The translations under genes and the position numbers were made by a program. Positions 11,918 through 25,430 of a DNA stretch of 64,000 nt are shown one piece after another; the first letter of the stretch is position 1; each line of letters starts with the position of its first letter. The stretch is taken from positions 55,257,001 to 55,321,000 of the forward strand of contig OX031057.1 of NCBI GenBank assembly GCA_943736015.1, in the 5' to 3' direction. The notes beneath the pieces were generated by a model. That model did no database searches and was not told the origin of the DNA. It saw only the letters and a list, made by a program, of their open reading frames with translations. This stretch comes from Tridacna crocea. Lineage: Eukaryota; Mollusca; Bivalvia; Cardiida; Cardiidae.

Positions 11918-13604
11918 CTAGGGCCAATGATTTGGTTACGATGACCATCTCACCCATACTTGACTGATACGTGCTGCGCATAAAATCATAAAATCAACTT
12001 TGACATTTTCGGAGGCAACTGATACCTGTTAAACAAATCAAAGAAAGGTAATCAAAAATTTTCCCTGTTTTCTTACCAGGGTCATGAAAACATTGAACCA
12101 ATTTTGACGACCGTGCGAGTCAAAAGTCAATTTTATGTTTAATCGCTGCGCAAAAATATAAAATTCAGAAGCAACTGGTTGCTGTTGCGGAAACTTTTTC
12201 CGATAAAAAAATCTTGTTCTTGTTTGAAGAATTTAGAAGTAGGCCATAAAGATACAATAAGATGTAAGAATAACTAAAAATCAGTTTTTTTCTTCGATAG
12301 GGTAGAAAACGTTGTGGGAAAAGGAGAAAATGCTGGTAACCTGCATTTCTCCTTTCCTCAGATTATTTTCAAAAGCCTTCTCTTTCAGGGGTGTTAATAA
12401 AAGGCGTCATTGTGTGGTAAAAGGTTAATAAGAATAAACAGATTCCCCCCACTTTCCCATCAGCCAATCAAATCTCTTCCCTCTCTGAAATTATCCAATC
12501 AGAGAAGCTTTAAGGAAATCAGAATGGGAACCAAGAGCCAAAATCAGAATGGGAACCAACAGCCAATCAGATATTCAACAGCCAATCAGAGAGCTTCAAA
12601 ATCGCTCCAAAATGGCGCCATAATTTATCGAAAAAAACAGTGAAAAAAAACGGCATAAAAGTGGATTTAAAGTCTTCTTTAAAGGCTGCTGTGCAGTCCT
12701 TGGCGAACTGCCAGGCATGCACCATCCACACATGCCAGATTTCACTGAAAATGGGCAAACATTTAAGAAAATAGGGGCGCAGCAGACCTTGTTATGGTCT
12801 TTTCAAGCCCCTTGCAAGAATGCAAGAATTACTTCCCTTAGACCCTCAATGCAAGCCACCCCCCAAGCACTTCACTGGATTCGCTTTTCTAACTCAGCCC
12901 ACAATAAATGCTGCACATTGAAACTTTCAATAAGCCAAAGTGATCAATGTACAGTGTAAAAAAGCCCCAGAAATTAATGCAACAAATGGCTAAAAAAAGA
13001 CTGAAAACTCTTTTTGTTGCTTCCTATTGCATATATCAAACAAAGGCAAATGAAGTGTAATTTTTCTAATCTCTTCAAACCGCAACAAGAAACCCAGTTA
13101 CGTTGACTACAGTCTCATATATGCCAGTTACGCTCATGCGAAAACCCCAGAAAATAATGTGACAAGTGGCTAAAAAAAGACTGAATGCTTCTTATTGCAT
13201 AAATCAAACAAATGGAACAAAATTTTTAATGTATATTTTTTTCCTCCAATCTCTTTATACCATGAAGACAAGTCTATTTATGTTGACTACGGTCTCAAAG
13301 GTGCCGGTTACATATCCGTGAAAATGCGAAAAATCGACTTACGGAACAGTTCATAGCAGATGACACCTGTTGCTTGATAGGTCAAATATAGGGAACTTAA
13401 TTTCTAATATCTGTTTTTTACTTCTCTAGCCTTTTTTTACTGTGACAACAAACCCATTTAGGTTGTCTATTGTCTCGCAGGTGCCGGTTACATACCCGTG
13501 AAAAGATGAAAAATCGACTTACGGAACATTTTATAGCAGACGACAACTGTTGCTTAAAGTCAATTATAGGGATTTTTCTATTTTTTCTTTTCCATTTTCT
13601 CTCA
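11918..13604 (+). repeat. Array unit 7
   Basis: This is a standard unit of 1,687 bp. Private changes include AAAATCATAAAATC near 11985, AACGTTGTGGG near 12308 and GCAAGCCACCCCCC near 12851. Its final subrepeat carries the CpG-lost form GGTTACATACCCGTG, as in unit 2. Confidence 0.95.
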
Positions 13605-15290
13605 CTAGGGCCAATGATTTGGTTACGATGACCATCTCACCCATACTTGACTGATACGTGCTGCGCATAAAATCGTAAAATCAACTTTGACATTTTCGGA
13701 GGCAACTGATACCTGTTAAACAAATCAAAGAAAGGTAATCAAAAATTTTCCCTGTTTTCTTACCAGGGTCATGAAAACATTGAACAAATTTTGACGACCA
13801 TGCGAGTCAAAAGTAAATTTTATGTTTAATCGCTGCGCAAAAATATAAAATTCAGAAGCAACTGGTTGCTGTTGCGGAAACTTTTTCCGATAAAAAAATC
13901 TTGTTCTTGTTTGAAGAATTTAGAAGTAGGCCATAAAGATACAATAAGATGTAAGAATAACTAAAAATCAGTTTTTTTCTTTGATAGGGTAGAAAACATT
14001 GTGGGAAAAGGAGAAAATGCTGGTAACCTGCATTTCTCCTTTCCTCAGACTATTTTCAAAAGCCTTCTCTTTCAGGGGTGTTAATAAAAGGCGTCATTGT
14101 GTGGTAAAAGGTTAATAAGAATAAACAGATTCCCCCCCCTTTCCCATCAGCCAATCAAATCTCTTCCCTCTCTGAAATTATCCAATCAGAGAAGCTTTAA
14201 GGAAATCAGAATGGGAACCAAGAGCCAAAATCAGAATGGGAACCAACAGCCAATCAGATATTCAACAGCCAATCAGAGAGCTTCAAAATCGCTCCAAAAT
14301 GGCGCCATAATTTATCGAAAAAAACAGTGAAAAAAAACGGCATAAAAGTGGATTTAAAGTCTTCTTTAAAGGCTGCTGTGCAGTCCTTGGCGAACTGCCA
14401 GGCATGCACCATCCACACATGCCAGATTTCACTGAAAATGGGCAAACATTTAAGAAAATAGGGGCGCAGCAGACCTTGTTATGGTCTTTTCAAGCCCCTT
14501 GCAAGAATGCAAGAATTACTTCCCTTAGACCCTCGATGCAAGCCCCCCCCAAGCACTTCACTGGATTCGCTTTTCTAACTCAGCCCACAATAAATGCTGC
14601 ACATTGAAACTTTCAATAAGCCAAAGTGATCAATGTACAGTGTAAAAAAGCCCCAGAAATTAATGCAACAAATGGCTAAAAAAAGACTGAAAACTCTTTT
14701 TGTTGCTTCCTATTGCATATATCAAACAAAGGCAAATGAAGTGTAATTTTTCTAATCTCTACAAACCGCAACAAGAAACCAAGTTACGTTGACTACAGTC
14801 TCATATATGCCAGTTACGCTCATGCGAAAACCCCAGAAAATAATGTGACAAGTGGCTAAAAAAAGACTGAATGCTTCTTATTGCATAAATCAAACAAATG
14901 GAACAAAATTTTTAATGTATATTTTTTTCCTCCAATCTCTTTATACCATGAAGACAAGTCTATTTATGTTGACTACGGTCTCAAAGGTGCCGGTTACGTA
15001 TCCGTGAAAACGCGAAAAATCGACTTACGGAACAGTTCATAGCAGATGACACCTGTTGCTTGATAGGTCAAATATAGGGAACTTAATTTCTAATATCTGT
15101 TTTTTACTTTTCTAGCCTTTTTTTACCGTGACAAAAAACCCATTTAGGTTGTCTATTGTCTCGCAGGTGCTGGTTACGTACCCGCGAAAACATGAAAAAT
15201 CGACTTACGGAACATTTTATAGCAGATGACAACTGTTGCTTAAAGTCAATTATAGGGATTTTTCTATTTTTTCTTTTTCATTTTCTCTCA
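13605..15290 (+). repeat. Array unit 8
   Basis: This is a standard unit of 1,686 bp. Its left part has private changes (GAACAAATTTTG near 13784, CAGACTATTTTC near 14046). From about 14131 it matches unit 11 at an offset of 5,067 bp, so the left breakpoint of the three-unit duplication lies inside this unit. Confidence 0.95.
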
Positions 15291-18200
15291 CTAGGGCCAA
15301 TGATTTGGTTACGATGACCATCTCACCCATACTTGACTGATACGTGCTGCGCATAAAATCGTAAAATCAACTTTGACATTTTTGGAGGCAACTGATACCT
15401 GTTAAACAAATCAAAGAAAGGTAATCAAAATTTTTCCCTGTTTTCTTACCAGGGTCATGAAAACATTGAACCAATTTTGATGACTGTGCGAGTCAAAAGT
15501 CAATTTTATGTTTAATCGCTGCGCAAAAATATAAAATTCAGAAGCAACTGGTTGCTGTTGCGGAAACTTTTTCCGATAAAAAAATCTTGTTCTTGTTTGA
15601 AGAATTTAGAAGTAGGCCATAAAGATACAATAAGATGTAAGAATAACTAAAAATCAGTTTTTTTCTTTGATAGGGTAGAAAACATTTTGGGAAAAGGAGA
15701 AAATGCTGGTAACCTGCATTTCTCCTTTCCTCAGATTATTTTCAAAAGCCTTCTCTTTCAGGGGTGTTAATAAAAGGCGTCATTGTGTGGTAAAAGGTTA
15801 ATAAGAATAAACAGATTCCCCCCCCTTTCCCATCAGCCAATCAAATCTCTTCCCTCTCTGAAATTATCCAATCAGAGAAGCTTTGAGGAAATCAGAATGG
15901 GAACCAAGAGCCAAAATCAGAATGGGAACCAACAGCCAATCAGATATTTAACAGCCAATCAGAGAGCTTCAAAATCGCTCCAAAATGGCGCCATGATTTA
16001 TCGAAAAAAACAGTGAAAAAAAACGGCATAAAAGTGGATTTAAAGTCTTCTTTAAAGGCTGCTGTGCAGTCCTTGGCGAACTGCCAGGCATGCACCATCC
16101 ACACATGCCAGATTTCACTGAAAATGGGCAAACATTTAAGAAAATAATGGCGCAGCAGACCTTGTTATGGTCTTTTCAAGCCCCTTGCAAGAATGCAAGA
16201 ATTACTTCCCTTAGACCCTCGATGCAAGCCCCCCCCCAAGCACTTCACTGGATTCGCTTTTCTAACTCAGCCCACAATAAATGCTGCACATTGAAACTTT
16301 CAATAAGCCAAAGTGATCAATGTACAGTGTAAAAAAGCCCCAGAAATTACTGCAACAAATGGCTAAAAAAAGACTGAAAACTCTTTTTGTTGCTTCCTAT
16401 TGCATATATCAAACAAAGGCAAATGAAGTGAAATTTCTCTAATCTCTACAAACCGCAACAAGAAACCCAGTTACGTTGACTACAGTCTCATATATGCCAG
16501 TTACGCTCATGCGAAAACCCCAGAAAATAATGTGACAAGTGGCTAAAAAAAGACTGAATGCTTCTTATTGCATAAATCAAACAAATGGAACAAAATTTTT
16601 AATGTATATTTTTTTCCTCCAATCTCTTTATACCATGAAGACAAGTCTATTTATGTTGACTACGGTCTCAAAGGTGCCGGTTACGTATCCGTGAAAATGC
16701 GAAAAATCGACTTACGGAACAGTTCATAGCAGATGACACCTGTTGCTTGATAGGTCAAATATAGGGAACTTAATTTCTAATATCTGTTTTTTACTTTTCT
16801 AGCCTTTTTTTACCGTGACAAAAAACCCATTTAGGTTGTCTATTGTCTCGCAGGTGCCGGTTACGTACCCGCGAAAACATGAAAAATCGACTTACGGAAC
16901 ATTTTATAGCAGATGACAACTGTTGCTTAAAGTCAATTATAGGGATTTTTCTATTTTTTCTTTTTCATTTTCTCTCACTAGGGCCAATGATTTGGTTACG
17001 ATGACCATCTCACCCATACTTGACTGATACGTGCTGCGCATAAAATCGTAAAATCAACTTTGACATTTTTGGAGGCAACTGATACCTGTTAAACAAATCA
17101 AAGAAAGGTAATCAAAATTTTTCCCTGTTTTCTTACCAGGGTCATGAAAACATTGAACCAATTTTGATGACTGTGCGAGTCAAAAGTCAATTTTATGTTT
17201 AATCGCTGCGCAAAAATATAAAATTCAGAAGCAACTGGTTGCTGTTGCGGAAACTTTTTCCGATAAAAAAATCTTGTTCTTGTTTGAAGAATTTAGAAGT
17301 AGGCCATAAAGATACAATAAGATGTAAGAATAACTAAAAATCAGTTTTTTTCTTTGATAGGGTAGAAAACATTGTGGGAAAAGGAGAAAATGCTGGTAAC
17401 CTGCATTTCTCCTTTCCTCAGATTATTTTCAAAAGCCCTCTCTTTCAGGGGTGTTAATAAAAGGCGTCATTGTGTGGTAAAAGGTTAATAAGAATAAACA
17501 GATTCCCCCCCCTTTCCCATCAGCCAATCAAATCTCTTCCCTCTCTGAAATTATCCAATCAGAGAAGCTTTAAGGAAATCAGAATGGGAACCAAGAGCCA
17601 AAATCAGAATGGGAACCAACAGCCAATCAGATATTTAACAGCCAATCAGAGAGCTTCAAAATCGCTCCAAAATGGCGCCATAATTTATCGAAAAAAACAG
17701 TGAAAAAAAACGGCATAAAAGTGGATTTAAAGTCTTCTTTAAAGGCTGCTGTGCAGTCCTTGGCGAACTGCCAGGCATGCACCATCCACACATGCCAGAT
17801 TTCACTGAAAATGGGCAAACATTTAAGAAAATAATGGCGCAGCAGACCTTGTTATGGTCTTTTCAAGCCCCTTGCAAGAATGCAAGAATTACTTCCCTTA
17901 GACCCTCGATGCAAGCCCCCCCCAAGCACTTCACTCTTCACTGGATTCGCTTTTCTAACTCAGCCCACAATAAATGCTGCACATTGAAACTTTCAATAAG
18001 CCAAAGTGATCAATGTACAGTGTAAAAAAGCCCCAGAAATTAATGCAACAAATGGCTAAAAAAAGACTGAAAACTCTTTTTGTTGCTTCCTATTGCATAT
18101 ATCAAACAAAGGCAAATGAAGTGTAATTTTTCTAATCTCTACAAACCGCAACAAGAAACCAAGTTACGTTGACTACAGTCTCATATATGCCAGTTACGCT

Positions 18201-18514
18201 CATGCGAAAACCCCAGAAAATAATGTGACAAGTGGCTAAAAAAAGACTGAATGCTTCTTATTGCATAAATCAAACAAATGGAACAAAATTTTTAATGTAT
18301 ATTTTTTTCCTCCAATCTCTTTATACCATGAAGACAAGTCTATTTATGTTGACTACGGTCTCAAAGGTGCCGGTTACGTATCCGTGAAAACGCGAAAAAT
18401 CGACTTACGGAACAGTTCATAGCAGATGACACCTGTTGCTTGATAGGTCAAATATAGGGAACTTAATTTCTAATATCTGTTTTTTACTTCTCTAGCCTTT
18501 TTTTACCGTGACAA
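14131..18514 (+). repeat. Three-unit higher-order repeat, copy 1 (5,067 bp period)
   Basis: This segment matches 19198-23581 at a constant offset of 5,067 bp (1,687 + 1,687 + 1,693). At least six substitutions were seen, most of them private to unit 9 or the start of unit 10 in this copy. Shared markers include the 6 bp CTTCAC duplication, ATAATGGCGCAG and AGCCCTCTC. Confidence 0.9.
15291..16977 (+). repeat. Array unit 9
   Basis: This is a standard unit of 1,687 bp and carries the GATGACTGTGCG variant with two lost CpGs. It is paired with unit 12 at 5,067 bp. Private changes relative to unit 12 include CATTTTGGG near 15684, CTTTGAGG near 15882, ATTACTGC near 16347 and GTGAAATTTCTC near 16429. 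Confidence 0.95.
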
Positions 18515-18670
18515 CAAACCCATTTAGGTTGTCTATTGTCATGCAGATGCCGGTTACGTACCCGCGAAAACATGAAAAATCGACTTACGGAACATTTTAT
18601 AGCAGACGACAACTGTTGCTTAAAGTCAATTATAGGGATTTTTCTATTTTTTCTTTTTCATTTTCTCTCA
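16978..18670 (+). repeat. Array unit 10
   Basis: This unit is 1,693 bp long because of a 6 bp duplication (CACTCTTCACTGG in place of CACTGG near 17931). It is paired with unit 13. The end of the unit has GTCATGCAGATGCC near 18539, a private change not shared with unit 13. Confidence 0.95.
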
Positions 18671-20357
18671 CTAGGGCCAATGATTTGGTTACGATGACCA
18701 TCTCACCCATACTTGACTGATACGTGCTGCGCATAAAATCGTAAAATCAACTTTGACATTTTCGGAGGCAACTGATACCTGTTAAACAAATCAAAGAAAG
18801 GTAATCAAAATTTTTCCCTGTTTTCTTACCAGGGTCATGAAAACATTGAACCAATTTTGATGACTGTGCGAGTCAAAAGTCAATTTTATGTTTAATCGCT
18901 GCGCAAAAATATAAAATTCAGAAGCAACTGGTTGCTGTTGCGGAAACTTTTTCCGATAAAAAAATCTTGTTCTTGTTTGAAGAATTTAGAAGTAGGCCAT
19001 AAAGATACAATAAGATGTAAGAATAACTAAAAATCAGTTTTTTTCTTTGATAGGGTAGAAAACATTGTGGGAAAAGGAGAAAATGCTGGTAACCTGCATT
19101 TCTCCTTTCCTCAGATTATTTTCAAAAGCCTTCTCTTTCAGGGGTGTTAATAAAAGGCGTCATTGTGTGGTAAAAGGTTAATAAGAATAAACAGATTCCC
19201 CCCCCCTTTCCCATCAGCCAATCAAATCTCTTCCCTCTCTGAAATTATCCAATCAGAGAAGCTTTAAGGAAATCAGAATGGGAACCAAGAGCCAAAATCA
19301 GAATGGGAACCAACAGCCAATCAGATATTCAACAGCCAATCAGAGAGCTTCAAAATCGCTCCAAAATGGCGCCATAATTTATCGAAAAAAACAGTGAAAA
19401 AAAACGGCATAAAAGTGGATTTAAAGTCTTCTTTAAAGGCTGCTGTGCAGTCCTTGGCGAACTGCCAGGCATGCACCATCCACACATGCCAGATTTCACT
19501 GAAAATGGGCAAACATTTAAGAAAATAGGGGCGCAGCAGACCTTGTTATGGTCTTTTCAAGCCCCTTGCAAGAATGCAAGAATTACTTCCCTTAGACCCT
19601 CGATGCAAGCCCCCCCCAAGCACTTCACTGGATTCGCTTTTCTAACTCAGCCCACAATAAATGCTGCACATTGAAACTTTCAATAAGCCAAAGTGATCAA
19701 TGTACAGTGTAAAAAAGCCCCAGAAATTAATGCAACAAATGGCTAAAAAAAGACTGAAAACTCTTTTTGTTGCTTCCTATTGCATATATCAAACAAAGGC
19801 AAATGAAGTGTAATTTTTCTAATCTCTACAAACCGCAACAAGAAACCAAGTTACGTTGACTACAGTCTCATATATGCCAGTTACGCTCATGCGAAAACCC
19901 CAGAAAATAATGTGACAAGTGGCTAAAAAAAGACTGAATGCTTCTTATTGCATAAATCAAACAAATGGAACAAAATTTTTAATGTATATTTTTTTCCTCC
20001 AATCTCTTTATACCATGAAGACAAGTCTATTTATGTTGACTACGGTCTCAAAGGTGCCGGTTACGTATCCGTGAAAACGCGAAAAATCGACTTACGGAAC
20101 AGTTCATAGCAGATGACACCTGTTGCTTGATAGGTCAAATATAGGGAACTTAATTTCTAATATCTGTTTTTTACTTTTCTAGCCTTTTTTTACCGTGACA
20201 AAAAACCCATTTAGGTTGTCTATTGTCTCGCAGGTGCTGGTTACGTACCCGCGAAAACATGAAAAATCGACTTACGGAACATTTTATAGCAGATGACAAC
20301 TGTTGCTTAAAGTCAATTATAGGGATTTTTCTATTTTTTCTTTTTCATTTTCTCTCA
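18671..20357 (+). repeat. Array unit 11
   Basis: This is a standard unit of 1,687 bp with the GATGACTGTGCG variant. Its right-hand two thirds match unit 8 at an offset of 5,067 bp, including GGTGCTGGTTACG near 20233. Confidence 0.95.
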
Positions 20358-23300
20358 CTAGGGCCAATGATTTGGTTACGATGACCATCTCACCCATACT
20401 TGACTGATACGTGCTGCGCATAAAATCGTAAAATCAACTTTGACATTTTTGGAGGCAACTGATACCTGTTAAACAAATCAAAGAAAGGTAATCAAAATTT
20501 TTCCCTGTTTTCTTACCAGGGTCATGAAAACATTGAACCAATTTTGATGACTGTGCGAGTCAAAAGTCAATTTTATGTTTAATCGCTGCGCAAAAATATA
20601 AAATTCAGAAGCAACTGGTTGCTGTTGCGGAAACTTTTTCCGATAAAAAAATCTTGTTCTTGTTTGAAGAATTTAGAAGTAGGCCATAAAGATACAATAA
20701 GATGTAAGAATAACTAAAAATCAGTTTTTTTCTTTGATAGGGTAGAAAACATTGTGGGAAAAGGAGAAAATGCTGGTAACCTGCATTTCTCCTTTCCTCA
20801 GATTATTTTCAAAAGCCTTCTCTTTCAGGGGTGTTAATAAAAGGCGTCATTGTGTGGTAAAAGGTTAATAAGAATAAACAGATTCCCCCCCCTTTCCCAT
20901 CAGCCAATCAAATCTCTTCCCTCTCTGAAATTATCCAATCAGAGAAGCTTTAAGGAAATCAGAATGGGAACCAAGAGCCAAAATCAGAATGGGAACCAAC
21001 AGCCAATCAGATATTTAACAGCCAATCAGAGAGCTTCAAAATCGCTCCAAAATGGCGCCATGATTTATCGAAAAAAACAGTGAAAAAAAACGGCATAAAA
21101 GTGGATTTAAAGTCTTCTTTAAAGGCTGCTGTGCAGTCCTTGGCGAACTGCCAGGCATGCACCATCCACACATGCCAGATTTCACTGAAAATGGGCAAAC
21201 ATTTAAGAAAATAATGGCGCAGCAGACCTTGTTATGGTCTTTTCAAGCCCCTTGCAAGAATGCAAGAATTACTTCCCTTAGACCCTCGATGCAAGCCCCC
21301 CCCCAAGCACTTCACTGGATTCGCTTTTCTAACTCAGCCCACAATAAATGCTGCACATTGAAACTTTCAATAAGCCAAAGTGATCAATGTACAGTGTAAA
21401 AAAGCCCCAGAAATTAATGCAACAAATGGCTAAAAAAAGACTGAAAACTCTTTTTGTTGCTTCCTATTGCATATATCAAACAAAGGCAAATGAAGTGTAA
21501 TTTTTCTAATCTCTACAAACCGCAACAAGAAACCAAGTTACGTTGACTACAGTCTCATATATGCCAGTTACGCTCATGCGAAAACCCCAGAAAATAATGT
21601 GACAAGTGGCTAAAAAAAGACTGAATGCTTCTTATTGCATAAATCAAACAAATGGAACAAAATTTTTAATGTATATTTTTTTCCTCCAATCTCTTTATAC
21701 CATGAAGACAAGTCTATTTATGTTGACTACGGTCTCAAAGGTGCCGGTTACGTATCCGTGAAAATGCGAAAAATCGACTTACGGAACAGTTCATAGCAGA
21801 TGACACCTGTTGCTTGATAGGTCAAATATAGGGAACTTAATTTCTAATATCTGTTTTTTACTTTTCTAGCCTTTTTTTACCGTGACAAAAAACCCATTTA
21901 GGTTGTCTATTGTCTCGCAGGTGCCGGTTACGTACCCGCGAAAACATGAAAAATCGACTTACGGAACATTTTATAGCAGATGACAACTGTTGCTTAAAGT
22001 CAATTATAGGGATTTTTCTATTTTTTCTTTTTCATTTTCTCTCACTAGGGCCAATGATTTGGTTACGATGACCATCTCACCCATACTTGACTGATACGTG
22101 CTGCGCATAAAATCGTAAAATCAACTTTGACATTTTTGGAGGCAACTGATACCTGTTAAACAAATCAAAGAAAGGTAATCAAAATTTTTCCCTGTTTTCT
22201 TACCAGGGTCATGAAAACATTGAACCAATTTTGATGACTGTGCGAGTCAAAAGTCAATTTTATGTTTAATCGCTGCGCAAAAATATAAAATTCAGAAGCA
22301 ACTGGTTGCTGTTGCGGAAACTTTTTCCGATAAAAAAATCTTGTTCTTGTTTGAAGAATTTAGAAGTAGGCCATAAAGATACAATAAGATGTAAGAATAA
22401 CTAAAAATCAGTTTTTTTCTTTGATAGGGTAGAAAACATTGTGGGAAAAGGAGAAAATGCTGGTAACCTGCATTTCTCCTTTCCTCAGATTATTTTCAAA
22501 AGCCCTCTCTTTCAGGGGTGTTAATAAAAGGCGTCATTGTGTGGTAAAAGGTTAATAAGAATAAACAGATTCCCCCCCCTTTCCCATCAGCCAATCAAAT
22601 CTCTTCCCTCTCTGAAATTATCCAATCAGAGAAGCTTTAAGGAAATCAGAATGGGAACCAAGAGCCAAAATCAGAATGGGAACCAACAGCCAATCAGATA
22701 TTTAACAGCCAATCAGAGAGCTTCAAAATCGCTCCAAAATGGCGCCATAATTTATCGAAAAAAACAGTGAAAAAAAACGGCATAAAAGTGGATTTAAAGT
22801 CTTCTTTAAAGGCTGCTGTGCAGTCCTTGGCGAACTGCCAGGCATGCACCATCCACACATGCCAGATTTCACTGAAAATGGGCAAACATTTAAGAAAATA
22901 ATGGCGCAGCAGACCTTGTTATGGTCTTTTCAAGCCCCTTGCAAGAATGCAAGAATTACTTCCCTTAGACCCTCGATGCAAGCCCCCCCCAAGCACTTCA
23001 CTCTTCACTGGATTCGCTTTTCTAACTCAGCCCACAATAAATGCTGCACATTGAAACTTTCAATAAGCCAAAGTGATCAATGTACAGTGTAAAAAAGCCC
23101 CAGAAATTAATGCAACAAATGGCTAAAAAAAGACTGAAAACTCTTTTTGTTGCTTCCTATTGCATATATCAAACAAAGGCAAATGAAGTGTAATTTTTCT
23201 AATCTCTACAAACCGCAACAAGAAACCAAGTTACGTTGACTACAGTCTCATATATGCCAGTTACGCTCATGCGAAAACCCCAGAAAATAATGTGACAAGT

Positions 23301-23581
23301 GGCTAAAAAAAGACTGAATGCTTCTTATTGCATAAATCAAACAAATGGAACAAAATTTTTAATGTATATTTTTTTCCTCCAATCTCTTTATACCATGAAG
23401 ACAAGTCTATTTATGTTGACTACGGTCTCAAAGGTGCCGGTTACGTATCCGTGAAAACGCGAAAAATCGACTTACGGAACAGTTCATAGCAGATGACACC
23501 TGTTGCTTGATAGGTCAAATATAGGGAACTTAATTTCTAATATCTGTTTTTTACTTCTCTAGCCTTTTTTTACCGTGACAA
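19198..23581 (+). repeat. Three-unit higher-order repeat, copy 2 (5,067 bp period)
   Basis: This is the partner of 14131-18514. The left limit is set where the first poly-C tract lengths differ between units 8 and 11. The right limit is set at GTGACAAAAAACCC (unit 13) against GTGACAACAAACCC (unit 10). Confidence 0.9.
20358..22044 (+). repeat. Array unit 12
   Basis: This is a standard unit of 1,687 bp and the partner of unit 9. It shares ATAATGGCGCAG near 21210 (usual form ATAGGGGCGCAG) with units 9, 10 and 13. Confidence 0.95.
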
Positions 23582-23737
23582 AAAACCCATTTAGGTTGTC
23601 TATTGTCTCGCAGGTGCCGGTTACGTACCCGCGAAAACATGAAAAATCGACTTACGGAACATTTTATAGCAGATGACAACTGTTGCTTAAAGTCAATTAT
23701 AGGGATTTTTCTATTTTTTCTTTTTCATTTTCTCTCA
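22045..23737 (+). repeat. Array unit 13
   Basis: This unit of 1,693 bp is the partner of unit 10, with the same 6 bp duplication near 22999 and the same AGCCCTCTCTTTC variant near 22501. It departs from unit 10 after about 23581. Confidence 0.95.
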
Positions 23738-25430
23738 CTAGGGCCAATGATTTGGTTACGATGACCATCTCACCCATACTTGACTGATACGTGCTGCGCA
23801 TAAAATCGTAAAATCAACTTTGACATTTTCGGAGGCAACTGATACCTGTTAAACAAATCAAAGAAAGGTAATCAAAATTTTTCCCTGTTTTCTTACCAGG
23901 GTCATGAAAACATTGAACCAATTTTGACGACCGTGCGAGTCAAAAGTAAATTTTATGTTTAATCGCTGCGCAAAAATATAAAATTCAGAAGCAACTGGTT
24001 GCTGTTGTGGAAACTTTTTCCGATAAAAAAATCTTGTTCTTGTTTGAAGAATTTAGAAGTAGGCCATAAAGATACAATAAGATGTAAGAATAACTAAAAA
24101 TCAGTTTTTTTCTTTGATAGGGTAGAAAACATTGTGGGAAAAGGAGAAAATGCTGGTAACCTGCATTTCTCCTTTCCTCAGATTATTTTCAAAAGCCTTC
24201 TCTTTCAGGGGTGTTAATAAAAGGCGTCATTGTGTGGTAAAAGGTTAATAAGAATAAACAGATTCCCCCCCTTTCCCATCAGCCAATCAAATCTCTTCCC
24301 TCTCTGAAATTATCCAATCAGAGAAGCTTTAAGGAAATCAGAATGGGAACCAAGAGCCAAAATCAGAATGGGAACCAACAGCCAATCAGATATTCAACAG
24401 CCAATCAGAGAGCTTCAAAATCGCTCCAAAATGGCGCCATAATTTATCGAAAAAAACTGAAAAAAAAAAACGGTATAAAAGTGGATTTAAAGTCTTCTTT
24501 AAAGGCTGCTGTGCAGTCCTTGGCGAACTGCCAGGCATGCACCATCCACACATGCCAGATTTCACTGAAAATGGGCAAACATTTAAGAAAATAGGGGCGC
24601 AGCAGACCTTGTTATGGTCTTTTCAAGCCCCTTGCAAGAATGCAAGAATTACTTCCCTTAGACCCTCGATGCAAGCCCCCCCCAAGCACTTCACTCTTCA
24701 CTGGATTCGCTTTTCTAACTCAGCCCACAATAAATGCTGGACACTGAAACTTTCAATAAGCCAAAGTGATCAATGTACAGTGTAAAAAAGCCCCAGAAAT
24801 TAATGCAACAAATGGCTAAAAAAAGACTGAAAACTCTTTTTGTTGCTTCCTATTGCATATATCAAACAAAGGCAAATGAAGTGTATTTTTTCTAATCTCT
24901 TCAAACCGCAACAAGAAACCCAGTTACGTTGACTACAGTCTCATATATGCCAGTTACGCTCATGCGAAAACCCCAGAAAATAATGTGACAAGTGGCTAAA
25001 AAAAGACTGAATGCTTCTTATTGCATAAATCAAACAAATGGAACAAAATTTTTAATGTATATTTTTTTCCTCCAATCTCTTTATACCATGAAGACAAGTC
25101 TATTTATGTTGACTACGGTCTCAAAGGTGCCGGTTACGTATCCGTGAAAACGCGAAAAATCGACTTACGGAACAGTTCATAGCAGATGACACCTGTTGCT
25201 TGATAGGTCAAATATAGGGAACTTAATTTCTAATATCTGATTTTTACTTCTCTAGCCTTTTTTTACCGTGACAACAAACCCATTTAGGTTGTCTATTGTC
25301 TTGCAGATGCCGGTTACGTACCCGCGAAAACATGAAAAATCGACTTACGGAACATTTTATAGCAGACGACAACTGTTGCTTAAAGTCAATTATAGGGATT
25401 TTTCTATTTTTTCTTTTTCATTTTCTCTCA
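23738..25430 (+). repeat. Array unit 14
   Basis: This unit of 1,693 bp has the 6 bp duplication near 24691. The A-rich spacer before the TATA-like motif is rearranged (AAAAAACTGAAAA, then CGGTATAAAAG) near 24450-24480, a form shared with unit 17. Here the TATA-like motif becomes a canonical TATAAAAG. Confidence 0.95.
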
